A stretch of 64,000 nucleotides of DNA. It comes from Sphagnum compactum. Taxonomy: Eukaryota > Bryophyta > Sphagnopsida > Sphagnales. Shown piece after piece: positions 1 through 12,231 of the stretch. Position numbers and translations under genes: made by a program. Every line of letters begins with the position of its first letter. Position 1 is the first letter of the stretch. The notes under the pieces are model-generated. The model ran no database searches, was not told where the DNA came from, and saw only the letters and a program-made list of their open reading frames with translations. The stretch lies in NCBI GenBank assembly GCA_965153455.1, contig OZ234494.1, positions 10,168,001 through 10,232,000 on the forward strand. The letters run 5' to 3'.

Positions 1-1293
1 ACTAAACATTAGGAGGTTGAGGTACTAATACTGAATATTGTGGGGTATGTACGTAATGCCATGGAAGTGACCTTTCGAGAAGACAAGTGGGATGAATACA
101 AAGGGGATGGTGCTAACCTTGTTGCCTACATTTCACTAGGAGACAATTATATTGTGAATGCGAAGGAAGGAAATGAAAAGAAGGTGGGTTTTTACATTGT
201 ATTATATATGCACACAAACTAGCTTCATGGTTTCCAACCTTTCACTTGCCCATGGGGTAACAATTTTGGGGTTGAAACTAAGTGTTGACTTGTGTGAACA
301 AGGTCTCATTACTTTGTTGCACAAAAGATTTTTTGTATTTCTTTACCAAGTTGTATGTACCATGTTAATTTATATGCAAACTAAAAGGTATATATATAGT
401 TTGGACCTTATAGTGGTTAATATCATATAACATTAGACACCAAAAATCCATGATTCATTGTATTAATTGCTTGTACCATGTCTAATTGTTGACCAATTTT
501 AAGTTTTGCAAGGAAGGTAATCATGCAATAGTTGGTTTACCAACTAGTAGAAGCACAAAGAATACACACTTCAAAACTTCATCTTTTCTAGGAAGAAAAA
601 ACATGCAAGACCATTTTCCAGGTGTAACAACCAATGTACAAAGACTTTTGTGCAGTTGCATGGATGCATTGACGTTGGTATACACCAAAGGTGGTTAGGA
701 TTTGAAGTATTTGAACTACCAATGACTAAACGTGGGCAAGGTAGAATGTTTCATGGGTTTGAAGTAGTGTTGCCCACCCTAACACATTTGGTACATTGTG
801 GTGGGTGAAAGCATACTATGAGGGGGCCAAGACTGTTATCATCTTTTACTCTTTTTCAGGGGTCCCATGTTTGAACTACAACCATGTTATTATTAAAAAG
901 GATTTTCACAATGTTTTTGCATATTATGGTAGGCCAAAACTTAGAAAAGTAATGCCAAAGAAACTATAATTTTTTATTTCATATGATGTGATGCTAGAGT
1001 ATATTTGTGCCACAAAAATATATGTCACAATGTCTCAAAGAATGTAAATGTATTCAAGAAATGATTGAAATGATTTCTAATCTTTATGAACATTTTTGTA
1101 TCTACTAAACATTATGATTCCATATGATTTGAGTAAGTTTGTGAGCCATGTGAAGAGTTTGATAATTATGATATCACAAATGGGTGTTTCTTATGACAAT
1201 GACTATAGATGGGTGAATGCATGGTAAGGTGGTTCACTTATGGAATCACATTCATATTTCTTCAAGGTATCTTTTGTTTAAATGGATGTGGTG
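1..1293. other. AT-rich flank, no gene recognised
   Basis: This is the left flank of the copia insertion. It holds only short interrupted reading frames (40-222 and 486-698 on +) that I cannot assign to a family. It may be an old transposon remnant, but I see no terminal repeats or catalytic motifs. Confidence 0.5.
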
Positions 1294-1298
1294 ATAAA

Positions 1299-1612
1299 TG
1301 TTAACAAATAGGAGATCTACTCAAGTGCAAACATAAAAAATTTATTGAAAAGAAACTATAACACGATGCTCACAACACAAAACACAACATCAAGAACTCC
1401 TCAAGGTTCTTGTCACAAGAAATACACAAACTTGTGTAATGAAGAAAAAAGAGCCAAACCATCAACACCAAGGTATTTAACTACAAAACCACACCACAAA
1501 TAACCAAACTAAAATAAGTAAAGAAAGTAGTTCAACCTTGTGAAAGTAACCTAGTTATTTTCTTACTCTAGTAACTAAAGAAACCTAACTAGTTGAGCTT
1601 GAATTCTCAACA
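1299..1612 (-). repeat. copia 3' LTR
   Basis: 314-bp repeat matching 7116-7429 apart from two substitutions near its right end (in the tracts at about 1559 and 1595). It is the 3' LTR because the polypurine tract abuts it and the gag-pol frame reads toward it. Confidence 0.96.
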
Positions 1613-1623
1613 CTCCCCCTCAA
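1613..1623 (-). other. copia polypurine tract
   Basis: On the minus strand this reads TTGAGGGGGAG, directly before the 3' LTR. It is the typical plus-strand primer of Ty1/copia elements. Confidence 0.9.
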
Positions 1624-1682
1624 GCTCAAATCCACTTCTAGTACACCAAGCATTTTTCGAAACTTCTTTAGCTTGTCTGTAC

Positions 1683-4600
1683 CTAAAGCCTTTGTGAAAA
1701 TGTCAGCAACTTGATCTTCGGTACTGACATGAATAAGGTCAATTCTTTTGCTAGAACTTTTTCTCTAATAAAGTGGTAGTGCACCTCAATGTGCTTTGTC
1801 CTAGCATGATAAACCGGGTTGTTAGCAAGTAGTATGCTACTAATGTTATCACAATAGATGACAACAGGAGCATCCACTGACTGTCCCAAATCTGAAAGTA
1901 GTTTTTGTAACCAAACTACTTCACACGCAGCAATTGCTGCACCTCTGTATTCTGCCTCCGTGCTTGATAATGCAACTGTTGGTTGTTTCTTACTGCTCCA
2001 ACTAACAGCACCACTCCCAAAAGAAAACATGAAACCACTAGTTGATCTTCTATCTGAAACATTGCCAGCCCAATCAGCATCTGTGTATCCATGTACTTGT
2101 AACTCGCTCTTGGCTTCATAGAAAATTCCACAATGTAAAGTATGTTTTATGTACTTCAATATGCCCCTCACTGCATCCAAATGTGGCTTTCGTGGTGTTT
2201 GCATGAATTGACTCACCACTCCAACTGCATAACTCAAATCTGGCCTTGTGATGGTCATGTAAATCAAACTCCCCACTATGCGTCTGTACATAGTGGTATC
2301 CTCCACGAGGTCTCCTTCATCTGCACTCAACTTCACATTTTGCTCCAATGGAATTGAAATGGGTTTATAACCCGTCATCCCATATTTGGACAATTTGTTC
2401 AAGGCATATTGCCTTTGTAATAACCATATCCCTTTAGGGGATTGGATTACCTCAATGCCGAGGAAGTAACGCAACTCTCCCAAATCCTTCATTTCAAACT
2501 TTTGCTTCAAAAGCTTCTTCAAATCAGAGATGTCTGCATCACTATCTCCTGTGATAATCAAGTCATCAACATAGATGACTATGACTACAATCCCATGATC
2601 TGTCTTTTTCACATATAGTGAAAAATCTGCATTGGATGTTTGAAATCCACTTGTGACAAGATACTGACCTATCTTGTCTGACCAAGCTCTAGGTGCTTGC
2701 TTCAAGCCATACAAAGCTTTCTTCAACCTACAAACCAAATTAGGATGTGTTTGGTCCACATAACCTAGTGGTTGTTCCATGTACACTTCTTCTTGTAAAT
2801 CTCCATGAAGAAAAGCATTCTTTACATCCATTTGATGTAAAGACCATCCTTTTGCTGCAGCCATAGCAATGATTGCTCTTATAGTTGTCATTTTGGCAAC
2901 TGGACTATAGGTCTCCTCATAGTCTATGCCATACGTTTGGGCATAACCTTTGGCAACCAATCTTGCTTTGTATCTGCTCACAGATCCATCTGCATTGTGT
3001 TTGACTTTGTACACCCATTTGCACCCAATTGCTTTCTTGTCTTTTGGTAAAGCTACCAATTCCCAAGTAGCATTCGCATCCAAAGCCGCCATCTCTTCAT
3101 CCATGGCATTGTCCCACTTAGGATTTCCAACCGCTTGTTCAAAACAAGTGGGTTCAACCTCTTGTATAACTCTCACCATGTATGCGTAATGATGAGCTAC
3201 AAAGCCATCATATGTGAGTCTTTGTATAGGGTACTTGACTCGTGTGGATTTTCGTACTCCAATGTTGTTGTCAGGTGTTTTCAAAGCTTTCTTGATCATC
3301 CGAACTCCAGGAGTAGTAATTGAGGTGATTCTTGATTCTTCACCCTCACTCTTCTCTGACTCACTTGATTCACCATCTACATGAAAATTTCTAGATGATG
3401 TTTGTGAACTACCATGTACCATGTTTGAAGATCTCAATCTTCCTTTCCATGGAGTGCTATTGGACCCATTAATTGAAGACTCTTGTGGTCCACTAATTAA
3501 TTGTGATTCTTGTTCCACATTTGATGAAACATCACCATTTCTAGCTTCTTCATCTTCTGCTACCTTCAATGGTGAGTACCAACTAGCCATCTCATCAAAC
3601 ACAACATCTCTACTCACTTGCAACTTCCGAGTGGAAGGGCTAAAACATTTATATCCCTTTTGTTCTGAGGAGTATCCAATGAAGATACATTTCTCAGCTT
3701 TTGGGTCTAGTTTTGATCTCTTCTCATCAGGAACATGCACGTATGCAATGCAACCAAACACTCTGAGGTGTGAAACATCGGGTTTCTTGCCTGTGAATTT
3801 TTCTTCAGGTGTCATGCCATGAACTGCCGTTGTGGGTGTTCGATTCATGATGTAAACTGAAGTTGCTACCGCTTCAGCCCAAAAGTAATTTGGCAAATTC
3901 TTCTCATTCAACATGGCACGTGCTATTTCTACAATGTGCCTGTTTTTCCTTTCAGCAACTCCATTCTGTTGTGGGGAATAACTACATGAGTACTTCTTTT
4001 GAATTCCATGCTCCTTCAAGTACTCACTGAATTCATTTGAAAAATACTCTCCCCCTCCATCGGACCTTAAGCACTTGATGCTCACACCTTTCTCCTTCTC
4101 CACCATTGCTTTGAAATTCAAAAAATGTTGAAACACTTCACCTTTGTGTTTCATGAAGTAGACCCACACCTTCCTTGTGTGGTCATCAATGAAACTCACG
4201 TAGTACTTGCATCCTCCAATGGATTCTGTCTTCGTGGTCCACACATCTGAGTGGATCATTTCCAAAGGTTTGGAACTTACATGAGTTGTTTGAGCTGGGA
4301 AAGGATGCCTAGCTTGCTTCCCCAATTGGCATGCTTCACAAACCTCTGACATCACCTCTTCTGCTCCAAATTTGGGAAGACCTCCAACAAGTTTTTGTTT
4401 CTCCATGAGCTTAAGACGTTGGAGATTAACATGGCCAACTCGCTTGTGCCAAATTCCAATGTCTCCAGCTCCTTTTCCATGTGTGAATAACATGGAATTC
4501 ACCTCAGGCATGTTCACATCTAAGGTGAACATTCGTCCATTCCTTTCCCCTTTTGCAATCAATTTGCCTTGGTTCTTCATGTCTTCCACAAAACATCCAT

Positions 4601-5879
4601 TTGGGTTGAATGTCACCTGTAAACCTTGTTCCACCATTTGGCCTACGGAGACCAAATTTTTTGTTATGGTTGGAACATGAAGTACATCTTTCAGGTACTT
4701 TGTTTGCCCATCTTCCATGGACAATGGCACCTTGCCAATTTGTGTGATGGGATGTGTAGTGTCATCACCAGTTTCCACAAACCCTGGTGTCTTCAAATCT
4801 TTTACGTCTCTAAACCATTCTCCATGGCTAGTCATGTGGTTTGAAGCTCCAGAGTCCACATACCAGACATTGTTGTCTGATACACCTCCTATCATTGAAT
4901 TTGCCATGTGCTGCATCACAAACAGTTGCTCATCACCTTGATTGTTTGTTGATGCATAATTCCCTTGTTGCAGCTTTCCATTTCGTGCATCATGCTCCCT
5001 TTGATAACAGTTCTTTGCCATGTGCCCAGGTTTCCCACAGTAGTAGCAATTTGAATCGCTATTTGGTTGTTGACCTTGATGACTTCCACCACGACCTCCA
5101 CGACTTCCTCGACTTCCTCTTCCTCCAAAGTTTCCTCGTCCACCTCCATGAGCTTGACCTTCATGTTGATGATGTCCACCATGCGAGCTTCCGTGTCGAC
5201 CTCGAAATGAGCTTTTACCACCTCTACCTCTACCTCTATTGGTATTTGAGTAGAAAGCACTTTCTTGTGATCCTCCATTGGAAGAAGTACCAACAATTCT
5301 CATCTCTTCACTTATAAGTAGTGTTATTAAGTCTTGGAAGTTGGGAAATGTTTCCCGAACTGCAATTGAGGTACGGAACTGACTATAGTCTTTTCCAAGT
5401 CCATTTAAGGTCACGGCCACTAAATCTTCATCATCTACAGGGGCTCCTATAGATGCAAGAGCATCTGCAAGGTTTTTCACCTTAGTAGAATAGTCATTGA
5501 TGTTCATCTTGTTTTTCTGTAGATTATGCAACTCTTGCTTGAGCTGCATTTTTCGGGCTTATGTATTGGTGCTGTACATCTTCACCAATGTATCCCAAGC
5601 TTGCTTGGGTGATTTTGCATCTTGAATATGCACAATCATGGAATCAGACACACTCACAGAAAGCTAATACAAGACTTTCCTTGCTTTTTCATGCCAAGTT
5701 TTATTGGCTTGAATTTGTTGTTGTGTGGGGTTTTCTAGGAGAGGAGGTTCTTTTTCATCACCAGTTATGAATTCCCAGTAGCCTTTCCCCATCAAGAAAT
5801 TCATAATCCTAAATTTCCACACTTGGAAATTGTTCTTGTCTAGTTTCTCAATTGCAATTTGAGAAAGACCGTCCGCCAT
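1683..5879 (-). pseudogene. copia gag-pol polyprotein, two stops and a frameshift
   Basis: One frame starts at ATG 5879 (MADGLSQIAIEKLD) and runs to 1683. The gag part is interrupted by TAG at 5664-5666 and TAA at 5559-5561; the frame is continuous on either side, so these are point nonsense changes. The open 1288-residue part, from 5549, holds in order: a gag zinc knuckle (CYYCGKPGHMAKNC), a protease (WYVDSGASNHMT), the integrase H-H-C-C region ending CEACQLGK, the integrase core (HSDVW, SDGGGEYF, QQNGVAERKN), RT (ARLVAKGYAQ, MDVKNAFLHGDL, YVDD) and RNase H (ALSSTEAEYRGA, CDN, RTKHIEVHYHFIRE). Near 1741-1749 one base is missing. The normal end (DQVADIFTKAL-type) continues in another frame, which stops inside the LTR. 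Confidence 0.95.
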
Positions 5880-7103
5880 CTCTCAAGGCACTACTCAATG
5901 TCTTCTTGGGGTTTCAAAATGATTTTAATTCCTTCCTTGGATTTCTAGGGTTAGGGTTAGGGTTTTCCTTCCTTAGGTTTCTAGGATTAGGGTTAGGGTT
6001 AGGGCTGAACAAGATAGACCTTGCATATGTATGTATGTCTTGAGTATTATACGAAATTCTATACTATACATAGGCTTTACGTATAGGTACGTACCTCGTA
6101 TAATATTTCGTATGGTATTAAGTACATGATTACATACCACACTTTTGTACGAAGGTCTTGATAATGTATTTGCGCTTCCCAATCTTCAAACTCCTTCCTT
6201 CAAGTTCTCCCAAGTTGTATTTGCTCCACTTCAACACTTTGCTTTGGTGTCTTTTCAAAACAAACTTTTGTCACAGCAACTTTGCAAAGCTCCTCCACTC
6301 GCATATGACCTTGGATCGTTCTGAAATTTTGGTGAAACATAAAAAGTTATGTCTACTATCATCTCTCAAAATTTCAGCTCATTTAATCTCATAAAATGAG
6401 AGATCTTGCTACTTCCTTGAAGTCACCTCAAACTGGGACCTGAACACAAAATGACTTACAACTCGCTCTCAGCAACTCCAAAATCCTTGAGATTTTGAGA
6501 GACACATAAGATATAGGTCTTCTATATCTGGTCAAAATTTCAGCTCTATTGATGATGACTACAAAGAGATATCACTTTCAAAAGAAACTGACTTCAAAAT
6601 TGAGACTGAAACTTCAGATGCTTGGATCTCTCTCAATACAAATTTAAATGACATGAAATTTCTCTCACACATATATTCCTATATGATCTATAAGATCCCA
6701 AAGCTGCAGATCCAAAAGAACTCAAACAAAGGAGATATGACCAAAAAACCAGATCTGATATAGAATCTTCAAAAGCTCATAACTCTCACAAAACAAATCC
6801 TTTTCACTTGAAATTTTGAGAATAGAAGCGTCTTATAGTCTTCTATAACCTCTCCAAGTTTCACTCCAAGATCTTTTCACAGTAGCTCTAGATCTAGCTT
6901 TAAAGATCTGATTTTCACAACTCTTGATATGTGGATCTCCTCTCACCTCTTTTCTTTTCTTTTCTTTCTCTTCACTTCTTTCCTTTCCCCGTTTCTCTTT
7001 TGCACTTGACAAACTCCTATGATATTACTAGAGACTCTCAAGTTCTAGTTCTAGAGACATTCTAGCTCTAGATCTCTTTCAACCTTCTCACCAAACAACC
7101 TAA
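5880..7103 (-). other. long untranslated leader of the copia element
   Basis: About 1.2 kb separates the primer-binding site from the gag start, long for a Tnt1-like copia element. There is no coding frame. Two short telomere-like blocks lie next to the gag start (5947-5964 and 5984-6004). The phrase aaaatttcagctc recurs near 6367 and 6534. It probably holds packaging and dimerisation signals, which I cannot identify. Confidence 0.6.
5947..6004. repeat. two blocks of TTAGGG-like repeats
   Basis: Blocks of (TTAGGG)2-3 at 5947-5964 and 5984-6004 are separated by a near-duplicate of ccttccttaggtttctagg. The unit here is the 6-base TTAGGG form, not the 7-base TTTAGGG usual for plant telomeres. 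Confidence 0.8.
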
Positions 7104-7115
7104 GCTCTGATACCA
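7104..7115 (-). other. copia primer-binding site (initiator tRNA-Met)
   Basis: On the minus strand it reads TGGTATCAGAGC immediately after the 5' LTR. This is the well-known complement of plant initiator tRNA-Met used by many LTR retrotransposons. Confidence 0.95.
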
Positions 7116-7429
7116 TGTTAACAAATAGGAGATCTACTCAAGTGCAAACATAAAAAATTTATTGAAAAGAAACTATAACACGATGCTCACAACACAAAAC
7201 ACAACATCAAGAACTCCTCAAGGTTCTTGTCACAAGAAATACACAAACTTGTGTAATGAAGAAAAAAGAGCCAAACCATCAACACCAAGGTATTTAACTA
7301 CAAAACCACACCACAAATAACCAAACTAAAATAAGTAAAGAAAGTAGTTCAACCTTGTGAAAGTAACCTAGTTACTTTCTTACTCTAGTAACTAAAGAAA
7401 CCTAACTAGTTAAGCTTGAATTCTCAACA
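7116..7429 (-). repeat. copia 5' LTR
   Basis: 314-bp partner of 1299-1612, followed by the target-site duplication ATAAA. It should contain the element's promoter; I did not see a convincing TATA box. Confidence 0.96.
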
Positions 7430-7434
7430 ATAAA

Positions 7435-10400
7435 TGTATGTTTTAATTTGTTAATTGATAATTGATTCTAAATTCATAACTTGAATATGAAACTAAACGT
7501 ATAATTATTTTTGAAAATGTTACCCCTATGATTTGTTAATAATGGACTTTTGAAGGGACAACTTATGGACTACTTTCCTAATTGCAATGGTATAACATCA
7601 ATGTATTCATAGTAAATTTCAATTTAATTGATTTTTAGTGACTAAGTATAGTTGAAAAATGGAATAAATAACATATATATGGGACCATTCTTTTGAAAAC
7701 CTTAACAAATATGTTTTTATGGAATCTAGAATGGTGAAAATTTGACCTTGTTTTCATAAGTCCTTATGAGTTACAAATTACTTTTTCTTTCAATTTTTTT
7801 GTTCTAAAAGTGTTTGTTTATGAAATATCGAAAAGGGCCATTATTCATATGGACTTTATTAAATTTTTTCCAGGTATTATGATTTTCAAAAAATTGCATC
7901 CATTAAAACAACTAACATCTAATTGCATGGTAAAATATACACAAAAAGTAGTGTAAGCAACAAAATATTGGGATCCCTAAAGAAAAAGATTAACAAGTAG
8001 TAGATTTTATGAGGATAATAAATTTTTTTTTGGTACATTATTTCTTAATTCTTGTTTGCATGGACTTCAAAAGCTAGATTATTATAATCATGTTTGTTTA
8101 AGCTACTTGCAAGTACTTGAATTGGACTTAAAATTTGTGGCAGTTTGAAAAATAAAGTTCAAGTACTTGAAAGTAGATGAAATGTTTTTGCAAGTATTTG
8201 GTTTTTTTTTGCAAACACTTCAATATTGATGTGGTGAACATTCTAATATAAGTTTTTTGGTTAATTGAGTTTGTTTTCATAACTAAAATCATCCCCAGCC
8301 CCTAAAAAATGGGGAAATTTTTGCGGATATTTTTGGGATATTTTTTCAAGTCCAAATGATATGATACAAATTGCTTTTGAAAGCTAGAGGGATGCTAGAG
8401 ATGGCCATGAAAAAAAAAAGTTTCATTTGTTTTGAAATGCTAAAAGAAAGTTAGAAGTTTGAAAAACTTTTTTTTTTGTGTTTTCAAGTACAAAACAAGG
8501 TAACAAGTATGTACAAAATATTTTGCTTGCGATCATCATTTTATTTAAGTTAAAAAATAGAATATGATGTTCACAAATGTATGAACATCAACTTATAAAT
8601 GATTATAATCATAAATTATGATAAACAAAATAACCATGTTCTTTAGCAAATTCTTTATGGACTCCTATGGAATGGAACATTTGCCTAAAATGAGCCACCT
8701 TACTATGCATTTGCCCAAATATGTAATAAATTAACAAATTGACAAACAATCATTTTCAAATGGAAGATGACAAGATATGCAAGGTGGGCCATTTTTCAAA
8801 TTTTCATTTCGAACGTTTTTAAAATTTATTTCTTTTTTCAAATAATATTTGATAACAATAACTTTTTGAATATCAAAATATGAAGCCCAAACACCAAAAA
8901 TAAAGCCCAAAATTAAATGCAACACATTTTGTAAGTGTATAATTTACACACATGTCATGTAACTCCCCAAGTTGGCCCCCCCATAACGTGCTTTCACCTT
9001 GGGGCACCATGTGTTTTTATAATTAAGCTAGGCATTCCGAAACATTCTATAGTATAATGGTTAATGACAATAGTAGTTGAAGGTTACATACTATGAAAAT
9101 AAAAACATTGCCATTGAAGCATCATATTTTTTATTCTAATTTCATTGTGAATTTCCAAAAATTATGGATTGTATTTGTTAAAAATCTATAAGCATATTGT
9201 TCTTTAAACTTGAACTACTAAATTTCTTAGGATTGCACAAACATGTGTCAATTAAAAAGCCCATTATTTTGTAAAATGCATGTTTAGATTTTGTTGAGGA
9301 TATGTACTTAATTATTTTTTTAAGGTTACACTATTTCATCAATTGATATTTGATAATTATCATTTTCCAATATTGTTAGCACGTTGGTTCATTTGTAAAA
9401 TTATTTGCATTTCTTATCATTGGAATTACAAGTTTTTATCTCTTGTTTCTAGACTAATGGATGTGTTATCCTACCATTGTAAATTCAATCACATTGGTAT
9501 AGTTGATGTTTGACAACAAAACATGTTGTATGCAATCAAATGACATATTAATGAATGTAAATTGACTTGAATATGTTCAACCACAAATATATGTATGCTT
9601 CAAAAACCTTGTACAAAAATAACAAGCTTCCAAAAATATTTTTGGAATATATTTTTGGAAGCTCCAAAAAAATGGTATATTTTTCAATAAAGATGTGCAT
9701 TACTAGAAATAGTGCAACATAAGATGTTATGTTTGGTTCAACAAAAAAATCTTACCAACAAAAAACTTTCACACCCTACTATGCGCTATTGGACCCAAGA
9801 GTCTAGTTGTAATACAAATTGTAAAAAAACTCACACATGGCAATAATTCATTGACATCAATAGAAATACACCACAATGATGCATATACAATTTGCAAAAA
9901 CATCCATATATTCTTATCATTAACCTAGCATTGTAACCAAATTGGTTTAGGGTATAGCTAAAATGGATTAGAACCATTTGTGTTCACATTGTCAATTGAC
10001 CAAGTCTACTCCTTTTCTTGGGTAAATGTGATCCCAACACTAATAACCCATTTCTTTGATTTTCATTAAAAATCAATATTGTCCTTTGCAATTAAGTAAA
10101 GAATGATAAGAAATTTTCAATGACTATGAATGACTTAGTCATATAATATAACTTTTAATCCTCTGTGGAAAAATAAATAGTCATGAATGAGATGTTTTTG
10201 TCACTTATAGATGATAATATTGCATACGGTAATATCAAAATCATTAGTTTGCAATTTTTAGATCCACAACATCCATGACAAAGGATAGAATGATGCGGAT
10301 TTTGTCATTTATATATATGATTATAAATTGACTATTGTTTAAAATGATGTGGACAATGATGACATGGCTTTTCAATGCAACTATCAAGTGACTATATTTT

Positions 10401-10567
10401 GAACAACATTCAACAATTGATGTATGGTTGAAGAAGCCATGCATTGACTACCATGCATTGACATGGATAATATTGACATGGTAGTTTAAAGTGATTGTGA
10501 AATGATTGGAATATGAAGAAGCAGTTGGGAATTACTAGAAAATGACTGATGTATGATGACATAGGTA
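7435..10567. other. AT-rich DNA, no gene recognised
   Basis: About 3.1 kb very rich in A and T runs with no open frame of coding character. It is the right flank of the copia insertion, continuous with positions 1-1298 before insertion. A short hairpin lies at 9626-9662. Confidence 0.5.
9626..9662. repeat. perfect 14-bp inverted repeat (hairpin)
   Basis: The arm gcttccaaaaatat (9626-9639) and its exact reverse complement (9649-9662) flank a 9-base loop. I see no adjoining gene. Confidence 0.75.
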
Positions 10568-10575
10568 ATGTTAAC

Positions 10576-10779
10576 CACCTACCTACCTACCTACCCATTC
10601 ACACACCCACCTACCTATTTACCTACCCATTCACCCACCTACTTACCTCCTATAACCAACCTACCTGCCAACTTGCTTGCCTACCCACCTATTTATTTAC
10701 CCACTCACCCACCCACCTCATATAACTTACCAACCTACCTCCTATTTCCTATCTCCTACAATCTACCTAGCTCCTACCT
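10576..10779. repeat. degenerate (ACCT)n-type low-complexity tract
   Basis: About 200 bp of imperfect ctac/cacc/ccta repeats. It opens a Tyr/Pro/Thr-rich reading frame on + (10568-10855) that is only a product of the repeat. Confidence 0.85.
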
Positions 10780-10867
10780 AGGGTTGTTATTCCGTGAGTA
10801 TGTGAGAATGAACATGAATAAGGAGGAATATTCCAAATATATTTATCCAAGTTAGTAGGAATATTCC

Positions 10868-11889
10868 TTGATGGATACTTTTGACATGGAGGTATATTCT
10901 TCCACATCATCAAAACTCCCAAGTGGCATTCCATGGTTCCAACGTAAATAATCTCCCATTTAATACATTAGGAACTACCAAGATTTTAGAAATAAAAGAC
11001 TTCTTGAAATCATCAAGTTTGCAACTAAGTTTGCGACTAAATGAATGGGGAGCCTATTCTTGGATGAAAAATCCAACTAACTAGTCGACATGCAATGATG
11101 GACAATTTAGTAATTGCACCATAGTCACAAAACTAGTTGTAAAGTTTTAAACGTGGTGACTATGCAACTACATGTGACTATTTGTCATTTACAGTTAAAA
11201 TTTGATTTACTTTTAATCTTGTTGTTGTTGATTGAAAATGCTGAACTTTCAATATCAATATTTACATACCCAAGCAAAAAACTCCATGTTTGCAAAGAAA
11301 TGAATACTCAAAGGCTTGATTGGAGACAACCATGGAAGGGGGTAAAAATTTGGTTTAGAAAAATGTTGGTTTTTTAAGGAATAAGATCCCAAGTAAAGGT
11401 TACATAGAGAATACATAATCCAAAAACACACAACATTGCGATGACATGAAACTCAATTGTAATATTTAAAACATCTATAGAAAGAATAAGAGATTGAACT
11501 CTCCATCCATCCTAACAACAACTTGATTGAAACAAGTGTTGACCCCAAGCTCACATACAGTAGAAAACAAAGAAAAAAAAAACCCATTTAAAGCAAATTC
11601 ATCTATGAATGCATGATTCTTGAGTCAATGCTGGTGTTTTCGAACGATGGATCTAGGGATCTCAGCATATGAAGGTAGAACTGGGCTAATAGGACTTCAA
11701 AAAAACTCCTTACATGCAAAAAAGGAACATTCCTCAAAGGGTGTGAAGTTGGCATGTCTCTACAAAGCAACAACACCTAGATGAACATTAGACATTGCAA
11801 GATGTGGATTGAAATCAAAACATCACTAGCAACAATTTATTCACAATCTAATTGTTTCTTTATTATTTTCTTTGGGGGGGAATTTAGAT
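10868..11889. other. intergenic, no gene recognised
   Basis: Short frames (10881-11084 and 11114-11377 on +) lack any motif I know. Composition is AT-rich. Confidence 0.4.
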
Positions 11890-12231
11890 TGAGATTGTAA
11901 CCCTTTGATTGTGTATCTTCGGGTTTAGATTCTTTCACCAATAGAAAAAAGGCCTTGTGGAAAGCAACATGATCCACCTCAAGTGCAAGAACACAACTTT
12001 CAATGACAACACATGCACAAATAATATTACCTGCTGCCAAACATGAATCAGAATCCTAGAAAGAAAATGACAAAGGAAATAGATTAAGATGGTAAAGAAA
12101 TCACTTATAGTGAAGTCCAAATGAACAACCAATGAGTCCAAAGGAAAACACATTTCAACCAACACTTGCAATGCGAGAGGATGAATCTTTGTGGCTACTC
12201 GGAATAGCATCCCATTATCAGATATAGTCAT
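11890..12231 (-). pseudogene. possible relic of an N4/N6 DNA methyltransferase-like domain
   Basis: On the minus strand, 12231 to about 12110 reads MTISDNGMLFRVATKIHPLA followed by LQVLVEMCFPLDSLVVHLDF. After a possible ~54-base intron (acceptor TTTCTTTCTAG ending near 12058) a second block reads DSDSCLAAGNIICACVVIES, then CVLALEVDHVAFHKA. The K-P-x-x-L, small-residue loop, ALEVD and downstream helix recall the end of N4/N6 adenine methyltransferase-like folds (K..L..L, D..GsG, a..c, gxExD). The key Gly residues are poorly kept and no DPPY-type motif is seen. Treat as a weak hypothesis; it may be unrelated junk. Confidence 0.25.

Larger units (their letters stand above)
1299..7429 (-). mobile_element. 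Ty1/copia LTR retrotransposon, full structure, coding-defective
   Basis: A 6131-bp element inserted on the minus strand. It has two 314-bp LTRs (1299-1612 and 7116-7429), each running TGTTAAC...CTCAACA as read on +. The 5-bp target-site duplication ATAAA lies at 1294-1298 and 7430-7434. The primer-binding site, the polypurine tract and one gag-pol frame in the order gag, protease, integrase, RT, RNase H are all present, and integrase before RT defines Ty1/copia. The LTRs differ at only two positions that I can see, so insertion was recent. The polyprotein nevertheless carries two nonsense codons and one frameshift, so this copy would depend on another element's proteins. Confidence 0.97.

Noticed and set aside
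4841-5317. 158-residue + frame, His/Leu-rich
   Set aside because: Antisense of the Gly/Arg-rich gag tail and zinc knuckle of the copia element.
10568-10855. Tyr/Pro/Thr-rich 95-residue frame like a cell-wall protein
   Set aside because: Produced by the (ACCT)n low-complexity tract, with no signal peptide and no regular protein repeat.
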